DNA of 64,000 nt, from contig NZ_SELS01000015.1 in assembly GCF_004197395.1 (NCBI RefSeq), positions 62,001-126,000 on the forward strand. Direction: 5' to 3'. Each line of letters begins with the position of its first letter. Position 1 is the first letter of the stretch. This DNA comes from Paraburkholderia sp. UYCP14C (lineage in GTDB: Bacteria > Pseudomonadota > Gammaproteobacteria > Burkholderiales > Burkholderiaceae). Made by a program: the position numbers and the translations under genes. The notes under the pieces were generated by a model, which saw only the letters and a list, made by a program, of their open reading frames with translations, had not been told where the DNA came from and searched no databases. Below, one piece after another: positions 39,743 through 48,588 of this stretch.

Positions 39743-40108
39743 ATGAGTCACGATCCGAACTGTCTTTTCTGCAAGATCGCCGCTGGCGAAATCCCGTCGA
39801 CCAGGGTCCACGAAGACGACGAGTTCGTCGCCTTCCGTGACATCCGTCCGGCGGCCGAAACGCATGTGCTGGTGATTCCCCGCAAGCACATTGCAACGCT
39901 GTCGAACTGCACCGAAAGCGACGCGCCTCTGCTTGGTAGAATGCTTGTCCTTGCCGCGCGCCTGGCCGAGCAATTGGGAGTCGCGTACAGCGGCGGACAA
40001 ACGGGCTTTCGGACGGTAATCAATACCGGTCCGGGCGGCGGTCAGGAGGTGTATCACCTGCACGCGCACATTCTCGCGGGACCGCGCCCCTGGCAACGCA
40101 TGGGTTGA
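39743..40108 (+). CDS. HIT-family protein (HinT-like)
   Basis: 121 residues. CLFCKIAAGEIPSTRVHEDD and the histidine triad YHLHAHILAG near the C-terminus. HinT-type nucleoside phosphoramidases cleave AMP-N bonds. The frame opens 14 codons upstream (39701), but MSHDPNCLFCKI is the family N-terminus. Confidence 0.93.
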   Translation: MSHDPNCLFCKIAAGEIPSTRVHEDDEFVAFRDIRPAAETHVLVIPRKHIATLSNCTESDAPLLGRMLVLAARLAEQLGVAYSGGQTGFRTVINTGPGGGQEVYHLHAHILAGPRPWQRMG

Positions 40109-40382
40109 GCGCGGGTTCGCGTGTCATGCGCGCTGCGTGGCTCGTGCACACCGCCGCGAGTTTTGGTCGAGGACAATAGCTCCGCCGTTGTTTTTTACCG
40201 CTGTGTAATAACGTCGACGCGATCGTCTGTCCACAATGGCAGCCGTGCAGACGACGGTCGCGACGCAAGCGAGGCGGGGCGAGCTGCGGTAACGTAGAGA
40301 GATATGGAGACGAAGCGCACGCGCTTCAGGTTATGCAAAATTGCCGCATCGAGATGCGGCGTCGGGGTTAAGGAGAGTAGTC

Positions 40383-40625
40383 ATGGGTTCGTTGAGTATT
40401 TGGCATTGGTTGATCGTTCTGTTGATCGTCGCACTCGTGTTCGGCACGAAGAAGTTGCGCAACATCGGCACCGATCTGGGCGGCGCGGTGAAGGGCTTCA
40501 AGGAAGGCATGAAGGAAGCCGATTCGCCGTCGGCCGACGCGCAACAGCAGCGCGAGCTGCCGCGCAACGGCGCAGTGGACGTCGAAGCGAAAGAAAAGTC
40601 GCCGCAATCGGGCGACTACCGCTAA
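40383..40625 (+). CDS. tatA: Twin-arginine translocase subunit TatA
   Basis: 80 residues. One N-terminal membrane helix ([16 protein letters not shown]) followed by the amphipathic helix [22 protein letters not shown], as in TatA. Preceded by AAGGAGAG. Polymerises to form the Tat pore. The 274-bp gap before it presumably contains the tat promoter. Confidence 0.96.
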   Translation: MGSLSIWHWLIVLLIVALVFGTKKLRNIGTDLGGAVKGFKEGMKEADSPSADAQQQRELPRNGAVDVEAKEKSPQSGDYR

Positions 40626-40673
40626 GCCGCGGCCCTCGAGCCGTTCCCGCGTTTCTGACGGACATTCCACTTC

Positions 40674-41216
40674 ATGCTGGACCTCGGTCTAACCAAGATG
40701 GCGCTGATCGGCGTCGTCGCGCTGGTCGTCCTCGGGCCTGAGCGCCTGCCGCGTGTCGCCCGCACGGCCGGCGCGCTGTTCGGCCGTGCCCAGCGGTACA
40801 TCAACGACGTGAAGGCCGAAGTCACGCGCGAAATCGAGCTCGACGAATTGCGGCGCATGAAGACCGAGTTCGAGAAGGCCGCGAGCAATGTGGAAACGGC
40901 GGTTCAGGACAATCTGCGCAAGCACGAGAATGAACTGAACGAAGCATGGAATGGCGGTACGTCGGTGTCGCCGAGCATCGCCGGCGGGGCGCTCGAAGAC
41001 GCCGCCGGCGGGGCCAGCGGCAACACCGGCGCCACCTCCTGGCCGATCACGACGCCGGCCACCACGCCCAAACGCAAGAACTGGCGCGTCCAGCAGAGCG
41101 CCATGCCCACGTGGTACAAGCGAGCGAACCTGCGCCGCACGCGTGTGCAGTCGGGCGCCGCGCGCGTTGCGCGGCACACACCTGTCAACCTGCGTCGTCC
41201 GACGCGGTTTTTCTGA
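40674..41216 (+). CDS. tatB: Twin-arginine translocase subunit TatB
   Basis: 180 residues. N-terminal membrane helix with the TatB pattern LGLTKMALIGVVALVVLGPERLP, then the long amphipathic and charged region and a variable Thr/Pro/Arg-rich tail. Part of the TatBC substrate receptor. Confidence 0.95.
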   Translation: MLDLGLTKMALIGVVALVVLGPERLPRVARTAGALFGRAQRYINDVKAEVTREIELDELRRMKTEFEKAASNVETAVQDNLRKHENELNEAWNGGTSVSPSIAGGALEDAAGGASGNTGATSWPITTPATTPKRKNWRVQQSAMPTWYKRANLRRTRVQSGAARVARHTPVNLRRPTRFF

Positions 41217-41250
41217 TGTTCAGATCGACAATCTCTAACCGAGGGCCGGT

Positions 41251-42033
41251 GTGAGCGACCCCCAGCAATCCCAGAACGAAGGCGCTGAAGAGACCTTCAT
41301 TTCCCACCTCGTCGAACTGCGTGACCGCATCATCCGTGCGGGGCTTGCCGTCATCGTCGTGTTCATCGGGCTCGTGTACTGGGCGCCGGACATCTTCAGA
41401 CTGCTCGCGCGTCCGCTGATGATGAATCTGCCGAAGGACGGCAAGATGATCGTCACCGACGTCACCGGCTCGTTCTTCGTGCCGATGAAGGTGACGATGC
41501 TGGTCGCCTTCGTGATCGCGCTGCCGGTCGTGCTGTACCAGATCTGGGCGTTCGTCGCGCCGGGGCTCTATCAGCACGAGAAGAAGCTGGTCGCGCCGCT
41601 CGTCGCGAGCAGCTACACGCTGTTCCTGTGCGGCATGGCGTTCGCGTACTTCGTCGTGTTTCCGACCATCTTCCGCGTGATGGCGCACTACAACGCGCCG
41701 CTCGGCGCGGAGATGACAACCGATATCGACAATTACCTGAGCTTCGTGCTGACGATGTTCATCGCGTTCGGCGTCACGTTCGAGGTGCCGATCATCGTCG
41801 TGCTGCTGGTGCGGATGAACGTGGTGACGCTGAAGAAGCTGAAGGAGATCCGGCCGTATGTGATCGTCGGCGCGTTCGTGGTGTCGGCTGTCGTGACGCC
41901 GCCGGACGTGTTTTCGCAGCTGATCCTCGCGGTTCCGCTGATTCTGCTGTACGAAGCAGGCATCGTCGCGGCGCGGTTGATCGTCGGCAAGCAACCGGTG
42001 GTCGTCGAGGATGCGAGTCCGCCGTCGAGTTGA
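41251..42033 (+). CDS. tatC: Twin-arginine translocase subunit TatC
   Basis: 260 residues with a GTG start and six membrane helices. FISHLVELRDRIIRAGLAV, PVVLYQIWAFVAPGLYQHEK and FGVTFEVPIIVVLLVRM are TatC signature blocks; this subunit reads the RR motif. Last gene of tatABC. Likely clients in this window are PetA, the phosphatase-like lipoprotein and the polygalacturonase. Confidence 0.97.
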   Translation: MSDPQQSQNEGAEETFISHLVELRDRIIRAGLAVIVVFIGLVYWAPDIFRLLARPLMMNLPKDGKMIVTDVTGSFFVPMKVTMLVAFVIALPVVLYQIWAFVAPGLYQHEKKLVAPLVASSYTLFLCGMAFAYFVVFPTIFRVMAHYNAPLGAEMTTDIDNYLSFVLTMFIAFGVTFEVPIIVVLLVRMNVVTLKKLKEIRPYVIVGAFVVSAVVTPPDVFSQLILAVPLILLYEAGIVAARLIVGKQPVVVEDASPPSS

Positions 42034-42065
42034 GGTGTCGCGAGTCGATGTCGTCGATCAAATGA

Positions 42066-42098
42066 AAAGGGCAGTCCATCGCGGACTGCCCTTTTTTC
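42066..42098 (+). terminator. Intrinsic terminator after tatC
   Basis: GGGCAGTCC (42069-42077) pairs with GGACTGCCC (42083-42091), followed by six T. The A-rich 5' flank also gives partial function for the convergent protease gene. Confidence 0.9.
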
Positions 42099-42135
42099 GT
42101 TGCGTGGCGTGCTGCGTGGCGTCGCCGCCTTGGCC

Positions 42136-43356
42136 TCAACCGCCTTCGTCATCCGGCTGATCGCCGCCGTTTTCGTCTTGCGCCTGTTTCGGCGGCGGCG
42201 GGCGTTTGCCGATCATCACGTCGAGATCGATCTGATGACCCTTGCGCACCAGATGCACTTTCGCCGCCGTGCCCGGCTTGATCTGCGCGATCACGTTCAA
42301 CAGGCGTGTGGTATCGGTGATCTCCTGGCCGTTCACGCTCGTCAGGATGTCGCCGGGCTTGATGCCCGCGCGGTCGGCCGGACCGCTCTTCAGCACGCCC
42401 GCGACGATTGCGCCTGACTTCTGATCGAGCCCGAACGACTCCGCGATTTCCGGCGTCACGTCCTGCGGTTCGACGCCGATCCAGCCGCGCGTGACCGTGC
42501 CGGTCGTGATGATGCTCTCGAGCACGCTGCGCGCGGTCGACACCGGAATCGCAAAACCGATGCCGAGCGAGCCGCCCGAGCGGGAGTAGATCGCGGTGTT
42601 GATGCCGAGCAGATTGCCGTTCACGTCGACGAGCGCACCGCCCGAGTTACCGGGATTGATCGGCGCGTCGGTCTGGATGAAGTTTTCGAACGTATTGATG
42701 CCGAGATGGTTGCGGCCCAGCGCGCTGACGATGCCCATCGTCACGGTTTGTCCGACGCCGAACGGATTGCCGATCGCGAGCACGACGTCGCCGACGCGAA
42801 TCTGGTCCATCCGGCCGAGCGTGATGGTGGGCAGATTGGTCATGTTGACCTTGAGCACGGCCAGATCGGTTTCGGGGTCGATGCCGATGACCTTTGCGCT
42901 GGCGGTGCGGCCGTCGGCAAGCGCGACTTCGATCTGATCGGCGCCGTCGACGACATGCTGGTTCGTTAGAATGTAACCTTCCGAACTCACTATCACGCCT
43001 GAGCCGAGATTCGAGGCAGGCTGCTCCTGCTGCTTGCGATTGTTCCTGTCGCCGAAGAAGTAACGGAACAGCGGATCTTTGGCGCGCGGGTCGGGAGGCA
43101 GTGAGCCATCCTTGCTGGAGAACACGTTGACGACCGCGGGCATGGCCTTTTGCGCGGCGTCGGCGTATGACGTTTCGGCATGGCCATGGCTGATGCCCGG
43201 CGCCACTTCCCGCAGCGCGACGATCGGTTCGGCGAGTTGTCTGCCGAATTGCCCTTGACGCTGCAGCCACTGCGGTTTGAGGGTCGCAATGATGAACATC
43301 AGCGCCAACAGCACCGTCACCGCTTGGGCAAATAACAGCCAGAAGCGTCTAAGCAT
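42136..43356 (-). CDS. Membrane-anchored HtrA/DegS-like serine protease
   Basis: 406 residues. One N-terminal membrane helix (about 6-24), a trypsin-like domain with catalytic His (TNQHVV), Asp (DPETDLAVLK) and Ser (NPGNSGGAL), then a single PDZ domain (SGPADRAGIKPGDILTSVNG). One PDZ plus a membrane anchor is the DegS layout, suggesting a role in envelope stress sensing; the tail after the PDZ is Pro- and acidic-rich. The gene is divergent from the Nif3-like gene with only 19 bp between starts. Confidence 0.93.
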   Translation of the reverse strand: MLRRFWLLFAQAVTVLLALMFIIATLKPQWLQRQGQFGRQLAEPIVALREVAPGISHGHAETSYADAAQKAMPAVVNVFSSKDGSLPPDPRAKDPLFRYFFGDRNNRKQQEQPASNLGSGVIVSSEGYILTNQHVVDGADQIEVALADGRTASAKVIGIDPETDLAVLKVNMTNLPTITLGRMDQIRVGDVVLAIGNPFGVGQTVTMGIVSALGRNHLGINTFENFIQTDAPINPGNSGGALVDVNGNLLGINTAIYSRSGGSLGIGFAIPVSTARSVLESIITTGTVTRGWIGVEPQDVTPEIAESFGLDQKSGAIVAGVLKSGPADRAGIKPGDILTSVNGQEITDTTRLLNVIAQIKPGTAAKVHLVRKGHQIDLDVMIGKRPPPPKQAQDENGGDQPDDEGG

Positions 43357-43375
43357 CTGAAGACTAGAGGTCTAT

Positions 43376-44122
43376 ATGGATCGGATAGAACTTGAATTGT
43401 ACTTGAACAATCTCCTTGAAACCGCGCGCTTCAAGGACTATTGCCCGAACGGTTTGCAGGTCGAAGGACGCCGCCGGATCAACAAACTCGCGACCGGCGT
43501 GACCGCGTCGGTGGCCTTTCTGGAGGCCGCGCTCGACTGGGGCGCGGACGCCGTGCTGGTCCATCACGGCTACTTCTGGCGCAACGAGGCACCGCAGATC
43601 ACCGGCCGCAAACATGCGCGTTTGAAGCTGCTGCTCGCCAACGACCTGAACCTGTTCGCCTACCATCTGCCGCTCGACGATCACCCCGAGTTCGGCAACA
43701 ACGCGCAGATCGGCGAGAAGATGGGCTGGATCAGCGACGCGCGTTTCGGCGACAACGATCTCGGCTGGCTCGCCACGTTGCCGATGCCGATCACGCTGTC
43801 GCACCTGACCGCGGAAATCGAGCAGACGCTGGGCCACACGCCGCTCGTATTCGGCGATCCGGATATGGAGCTGCGCCGCATCGGCTGGTGCACGGGCGCC
43901 GCGCAAGGCATGTTCGACGCGGCGATCGACGCGGGCGTCGACGTCTACGTGACCGGCGAGGTATCGGAGTCGGTGATGCATACGGCGGCGGAAAGCGGCG
44001 TCGCGTTTCTGGCTGCCGGCCACCACGCGACCGAACGCTTCGGCGTGCAGGCGGTGGGCAAGCATCTGTCCGAATCGTTCGATATCGAACACCTCTTTAT
44101 CGATATCCCCAATCCGGTTTGA
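43376..44122 (+). CDS. Nif3-like dinuclear metal centre protein
   Basis: 248 residues, YbgI/NIF3 family. [29 protein letters not shown] (metal-binding His), [14 protein letters not shown] and the C-terminal [17 protein letters not shown]. Reported in the family as a GTP cyclohydrolase-I-type fold with two metals; physiological role unsettled. Shares a very short divergent start region with the protease gene. Confidence 0.93.
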   Translation: MDRIELELYLNNLLETARFKDYCPNGLQVEGRRRINKLATGVTASVAFLEAALDWGADAVLVHHGYFWRNEAPQITGRKHARLKLLLANDLNLFAYHLPLDDHPEFGNNAQIGEKMGWISDARFGDNDLGWLATLPMPITLSHLTAEIEQTLGHTPLVFGDPDMELRRIGWCTGAAQGMFDAAIDAGVDVYVTGEVSESVMHTAAESGVAFLAAGHHATERFGVQAVGKHLSESFDIEHLFIDIPNPV

Positions 44123-44342
44123 ATTGCGAATTGCATTACCAAAAGAAAGGGCATGAATACCGCAGAAGGCACTTAAAAGGAGGTGCGAAAAAGTTTGCAA
44201 TCGGTACGGACAAACCCTGAGTTATCAAGGGCTTCGCACGGTTTTTGGCAATCGGCCCTTGTAAATGGCGACTCCATTCGAGCAAACTAGCGGCGGTAGA
44301 AGCGACGTGAAGGAAAAATCCAACTCAGAAGTGGGGCGTGTG

Positions 44343-44963
44343 ATGCGAGACAAAGAAGAGGAACGCGTCGATGGCAGCCGCCGTAACTGGCTGGTAGCGA
44401 CGACCGTAGCAGGCGGCATAGGAGGAGTAGCCGTTGTCGTACCCTTTGTTAGTTCGTTTGCACCATCCGAAAAGGCCAAGGCAGCAGGTGCCCCGGTCGA
44501 AGTCGATATCAGTAGTCTGAAGCCCGGCGACATGATGACGGTCGCCTGGCGTGGCAAGCCGGTGTGGATCATCAACCGCACGGACCGCATGCTCGCCGAT
44601 GTTCAAAAAGCCGATAACCAGGTCGCGGATCCCCACTCGCTGAATCCGTTCTCGATGCCGCTGCCGGACTACTGCAACAACGAATTCCGTTCACGCGCCG
44701 AGAACAAGCATCTGCTGGTTGCCGTCGCCGTTTGCACGCATCTGGGCTGCACGCCGACGCCGCGCTTCCAGGAAGGCCCGCAGGCCAACCTCCCCGACGA
44801 CTGGCCAGGCGGCTTCCTGTGCCCGTGTCACGGCTCGACCTACGACATGGCCGGCCGCGTCTTCAAGAACAAACCCGCTCCGCAGAACCTCGACATCCCG
44901 CGCTTCATGTTCACCTCGGCGACGGCCCTTGTGATCGGGAAGGACGAAAAAGGAGAAGCGTAA
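44343..44963 (+). CDS. petA: Ubiquinol-cytochrome c reductase Rieske iron-sulfur subunit
   Basis: 206 residues. Tat-type signal anchor (RRNWLVATTVAGG) and membrane helix, then the Rieske [2Fe-2S] motifs CTHLGC and CPCHGS with a disulfide-forming Cys in each. Part of cytochrome bc1. The frame opens at 44265, but MRDKEEERVDGSRRNW at 44343 fits the family N-terminus. The stop overlaps the petB start (TAATG). Confidence 0.95.
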   Translation: MRDKEEERVDGSRRNWLVATTVAGGIGGVAVVVPFVSSFAPSEKAKAAGAPVEVDISSLKPGDMMTVAWRGKPVWIINRTDRMLADVQKADNQVADPHSLNPFSMPLPDYCNNEFRSRAENKHLLVAVAVCTHLGCTPTPRFQEGPQANLPDDWPGGFLCPCHGSTYDMAGRVFKNKPAPQNLDIPRFMFTSATALVIGKDEKGEA

Positions 44964-46342
44964 TGGCGAGCGAACACGAAGTAGAGACGACTGGGCTGGC
45001 TGGTTGGATCGACCAGCGCTTCCCGATGACGGCCACGTGGAAGAAACACGTTTCCGAGTACTACGCGCCGAAGAACTTCAACTTCTGGTACTTCTTCGGT
45101 TCGCTTGCGTTGCTGGTGCTGGTCAACCAGATCGTCACCGGCATTTTCCTGACGATGAACTACAAGCCCGACGCGACGCTCGCGTTCTCGTCGGTCGAGT
45201 ACATCATGCGCGAGGTGCCGTGGGGTTGGCTGATCCGCTACATGCACTCCACAGGCGCGTCGATGTTCTTCGTCGTCGTGTATCTGCACATGTTCCGCGG
45301 GCTCATGTACGGCTCGTACCGTAAGCCGCGCGAACTCGTGTGGATTTTCGGCTGCCTGATCTTCCTGTGCCTGATGGCCGAGGCGTTTTTCGGCTACCTG
45401 CTGCCGTGGGGCCAGATGTCGTTCTGGGGCGCACAGGTGATCGTGAACCTGTTCTCGGCGATCCCGTTCATCGGGCCGGATCTGTCGCTGTGGATTCGCG
45501 GCGACTACGTGGTCTCCGACGTCACGCTGAACCGCTTCTTCGCGTTTCACGTGATCGCGATTCCGCTGGTGCTGGTCGGTCTCGTGATCGCGCACCTGGT
45601 CGCGCTGCACGAAGTCGGCTCGAACAACCCGGACGGCATCGAGATCAAGGCGAAGAAAGGTCCGGATGGCGTGCCGCTCGACGGCATTCCGTTCCACCCG
45701 TACTACTCGGTGCACGACTTCATGGGCGTGGCGATCTTCCTGCTGATCTTCGCGGCGATCATCTTCTTCGCGCCGGAAATGGGCGGGTACTTCCTCGAAG
45801 CGAACAACTTCGTTCCCGCGAACCCGCTGCAGACGCCGCCTGAAATTGCGCCGGTCTGGTACTTCACCGCTTTTTATGCGATGCTGCGCGCCACTACCGA
45901 TCCATTCAAGATCGTGCTGATGATCGTCATCGCGCTGCTTGGGTTGCTCGCGCTGGTGCGGGCCCGCGGCAAGTGGAAGCTCGGTTTGCCGGTGCTCGCG
46001 GTGCTGGTGATCGTCGCGATGGCGTTCACCGAATCGAAGTTCTGGGGCGTCGTGGTGATGGGCACCGCGGTGATTTCGCTGTTCTTCCTGCCGTGGCTGG
46101 ACCGCTCGCCCGTCAGGTCGATCCGCTACCGGCCGTTCCTCCACAAGGTATTTTTCGGGATCTTCGTGATCGCGTTCCTGACCCTCGGCTTCCTCGGCAC
46201 TCGACCGCCATCACCGGCCTCGACGCTGATCGCCCAGATCTGCGCGCTGATCTACTTCGCGTTTTTCCTCGGCATGCCCTTCTGGACGCGGCTTGGCAAG
46301 TTCAAGCAACCGCCGGAACGGGTGCGGTTCAAGCCTCACTAA
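44963..46342 (+). CDS. petB: Ubiquinol-cytochrome c reductase cytochrome b
   Basis: 459 residues, full-length cytochrome b with N- and C-terminal domains fused. The haem-ligand His pairs sit in MHSTGASMFFVVVYLHMF and FFAFHVIAIPLVLVGLVIAH; the Qo-site PEWY-type motif reads PVWYFTAFYAML. AGGAG precedes the ATG. Confidence 0.97.
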   Translation: MASEHEVETTGLAGWIDQRFPMTATWKKHVSEYYAPKNFNFWYFFGSLALLVLVNQIVTGIFLTMNYKPDATLAFSSVEYIMREVPWGWLIRYMHSTGASMFFVVVYLHMFRGLMYGSYRKPRELVWIFGCLIFLCLMAEAFFGYLLPWGQMSFWGAQVIVNLFSAIPFIGPDLSLWIRGDYVVSDVTLNRFFAFHVIAIPLVLVGLVIAHLVALHEVGSNNPDGIEIKAKKGPDGVPLDGIPFHPYYSVHDFMGVAIFLLIFAAIIFFAPEMGGYFLEANNFVPANPLQTPPEIAPVWYFTAFYAMLRATTDPFKIVLMIVIALLGLLALVRARGKWKLGLPVLAVLVIVAMAFTESKFWGVVVMGTAVISLFFLPWLDRSPVRSIRYRPFLHKVFFGIFVIAFLTLGFLGTRPPSPASTLIAQICALIYFAFFLGMPFWTRLGKFKQPPERVRFKPH

Positions 46343-46364
46343 TCGCGAGCCAGGAGAACAGAAG

Positions 46365-47120
46365 ATGAAAAAACTGCTTTCGATGTGCGCGCTGGTCGGC
46401 GCAACCGTGCTTGCGCTGTTAGCCGCCCCGGTCCACGCGGACGAGAATTTCCCGCTCGACCGCGCGCCGGACAACACGAACAATTTCGCTTCTTTGCAGC
46501 GCGGCGCGCAATTGTTTGTAAACTACTGCCTGAATTGCCACAGCGCGAACCTGATGCGCTACAACCGCCTGACCGATCTCGGCATCACGCCGACCGAAAT
46601 TCAGGCGAACCTGCTGTTCACCACCGACAAGGTCGGCAACACGATGACCGTGGCGATGCGCCCGGATGACGCGAAAGCGTGGTTCGGCGCGACGCCGCCG
46701 GATCTGTCGGTGGAGGCGCGGGCGCGCGGCACGGACTGGCTGTACACGTATCTGCGCAGTTTTTACCGCGACGATACGCGGCCGACCGGCTGGAACAATC
46801 TGGTGTACGAAAACGTGAGCATGCCTCACGTGCTGTGGCAGCTTCAGGGGCAGCGGGCGGCGAAATTCGGGGATGAAACCGACGAAAAAACCGGCGAAAC
46901 GGTACACAAATTCCTCGGCTTCCAGCAACTGACTCCGGGGACGGTGTCGCCGGTAGATTATGATTCTGCTGTGGCCGACCTCGTGTCGTACCTGTCATGG
47001 ATGTCCGAACCGACGCAGCAAACCCGCAAGCAACTTGGCGTGTGGGTGCTGTTGTTCCTCGGTATCCTGAGCTTTTTCGCCTGGCGACTGAACGCCGCGT
47101 ACTGGAAACATATCAAATAA
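46365..47120 (+). CDS. petC: Ubiquinol-cytochrome c reductase cytochrome c1
   Basis: 251 residues. Signal peptide (ending VHA-DE), haem-attachment motif CLNCH near residue 55, the Met-ligand region MPHVLWQLQG, and a C-terminal anchor helix (VWVLLFLGILSFFAW). Completes the three-subunit bc1 complex. GGAG upstream of the ATG. Confidence 0.96.
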   Translation: MKKLLSMCALVGATVLALLAAPVHADENFPLDRAPDNTNNFASLQRGAQLFVNYCLNCHSANLMRYNRLTDLGITPTEIQANLLFTTDKVGNTMTVAMRPDDAKAWFGATPPDLSVEARARGTDWLYTYLRSFYRDDTRPTGWNNLVYENVSMPHVLWQLQGQRAAKFGDETDEKTGETVHKFLGFQQLTPGTVSPVDYDSAVADLVSYLSWMSEPTQQTRKQLGVWVLLFLGILSFFAWRLNAAYWKHIK

Positions 47121-47215
47121 TCACGCCGCTACACGGCGTGGGGCCGGCGCCAGGAAAGACCTGCTGAACGGTTTTTCCGCGTGCTGGCCCTTCAGCTTTT
47201 TGAGGAAACGTAAAC

Positions 47216-47827
47216 ATGATGGTTCTGTATTCCGGCACTACTTGCCCGTTCTCCCAGCGTTGCCGGCTGGTGTTGTTCGAAAAGGGCATGGACTTCGAGA
47301 TCCGCGACGTCGACCTGTTCAACAAGCCGGAAGACATCGCCGTGATGAATCCGTATGGTCAGGTGCCGATTCTCGTCGAACGGGACCTGATTCTGTACGA
47401 ATCGAACATCATCAACGAGTACATCGACGAGCGCTTCCCGCACCCGCAGCTGATGCCGGCCGATCCGGTGCAGCGCGCGCGGGCCCGCCTGTTCCTGCTC
47501 AACTTCGAGAAAGAGCTGTTCGTCCACGTCGGCACGCTCGAAAACGAGAAGGGCAAGGCTGCTGAGAAGAATCACGAGAAGGCGCGCCTCGCGATCCGCG
47601 ATCGCCTGACGCAGCTCGCGCCGATCTTCCTGAAGAACAAGTACATGCTTGGCGAAGAGTTCTCGATGCTCGACGTCGCGATCGCACCGCTCTTGTGGCG
47701 CCTCGACCATTACGGTATCGAGCTGTCGAAGAACGCCGCGCCGCTGATGAAGTACGCCGAGCGCATTTTCAGCCGCCCGGCCTATATCGAAGCGCTGACG
47801 CCGTCGGAAAAGGTGATGCGTCGTTGA
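47216..47827 (+). CDS. sspA: Stringent starvation protein A, glutathione S-transferase fold
   Basis: 203 residues. Thioredoxin-like N-domain (YSGTTCPFSQRCRLVLFEKGMDFEI; NPYGQVPILVERDLILYESNIINEYIDERFP) and an all-alpha C-domain. SspA binds RNA polymerase and alters transcription in starvation. The petABC-sspA-sspB order is typical of beta-proteobacteria. Confidence 0.95.
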   Translation: MMVLYSGTTCPFSQRCRLVLFEKGMDFEIRDVDLFNKPEDIAVMNPYGQVPILVERDLILYESNIINEYIDERFPHPQLMPADPVQRARARLFLLNFEKELFVHVGTLENEKGKAAEKNHEKARLAIRDRLTQLAPIFLKNKYMLGEEFSMLDVAIAPLLWRLDHYGIELSKNAAPLMKYAERIFSRPAYIEALTPSEKVMRR

Positions 47828-47840
47828 GTTTGGCTTTGGC

Positions 47841-47876
47841 GCGCGGGCGCCGCATCGTTTTGATGCGCGCCCGCGC
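47841..47876 (+). other. Long stem-loop between sspA and sspB
   Basis: GCGCGGGCGCCGCATC (47841-47856) pairs with GATGCGCGCCCGCGC (47862-47876), leaving a one-base bulge and a GTTTT loop. No U-tract follows. Probably an intercistronic RNA hairpin that sets the sspA/sspB ratio; inferred. Confidence 0.6.
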
Positions 47877-47893
47877 CCGCAAGAGGACTGTTG

Positions 47894-48397
47894 ATGCAAG
47901 AGATTTCCACGAAGCCTTATCTGCTGCGCGCGCTCTACGAGTGGTGCACGGATAACGGCTACACACCGCACATCGCGGTCCGCGTCGACAATCAGACGCG
48001 CGTGCCGCGTCAGTTCGTGCGCGACAACGAGATCGTGTTGAACATCAGCTTCGAGGCGACCAGCCAGCTGCAGATGGGCAACGAGTGGATCGAGTTCAAC
48101 GCGCGGTTTTCCGGCAAGTCGCACAAGATCGAAGTGCCGGTCGCCAATATTCTCGCGATCTACGCGCGCGAAAACGGCCAGGGCATGGCGTTCCCGGTCG
48201 AATCGGCGGGCGGTGAGGCGCAGGATTCGGGCGCGGATGCCGCGGACGAAACCGACACGCCTACGGCCCCGCACGCTGTCGAGACCGCGCCGGCCGACCC
48301 GGCCCTGTCCACCGAGGCTGACGCCGACGACAAACCGCAGCCCGACGACGATGGCTCGAAAGGCGGCGGAAGGGCTCGCCTTAAGATCGTGAAATGA
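47894..48397 (+). CDS. sspB: ClpXP protease specificity-enhancing factor
   Basis: 167 residues. The N-terminal SspB domain (TKPYLLRALYEWCTDNGYTPHIAV; NEIVLNISFEATSQL) binds ssrA-tagged proteins; an acidic, Ala/Asp/Thr-rich linker follows; the basic C-terminal tail RARLKIVK binds ClpX. A TTG precedes the ATG by one codon; I chose the ATG. Confidence 0.95.
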   Translation: MQEISTKPYLLRALYEWCTDNGYTPHIAVRVDNQTRVPRQFVRDNEIVLNISFEATSQLQMGNEWIEFNARFSGKSHKIEVPVANILAIYARENGQGMAFPVESAGGEAQDSGADAADETDTPTAPHAVETAPADPALSTEADADDKPQPDDDGSKGGGRARLKIVK

Positions 48398-48416
48398 AGT
48401 AGAATCACGGCCTCAT

Positions 48417-48492
48417 GCCGGCTTAGCTCATCAGGTAGAGCGCTTGACTTGTAATCATGAGGTGGCGGGTTCGAGTCCTGCAGCCGGCACCA
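48417..48492 (+). tRNA. tRNA-Thr (anticodon UGU)
   Basis: 76 nt with encoded CCA. The acceptor (GCCGGCT/AGCCGGC), D and T stems are all paired; the anticodon loop CTTGTAA gives UGU. The anticodon stem (CTTGA/TCATG) has one U-U mismatch at positions 28/42. It lies 19 bp after the sspB stop. A TAGAAT at 48400-48405 could be its -10. Confidence 0.96.
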
Positions 48493-48526
48493 GATTGCGT
48501 TATCAGCAGTAACTGGTAATGCTGGA

Positions 48527-48567
48527 AAACCCCGTCGAAGCACACGTTTCGGCGGGGTTTTTCTTTT
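48527..48567 (+). terminator. Intrinsic terminator after tRNA-Thr
   Basis: AAACCCCGTCGAA pairs with TTTCGGCGGGGTTT around a short loop (48527-48560), followed by TTCTTTTC. Terminates the tRNA transcript. Confidence 0.85.
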
Positions 48568-48588
48568 CTTGGCGTACGAACCGCCGAG

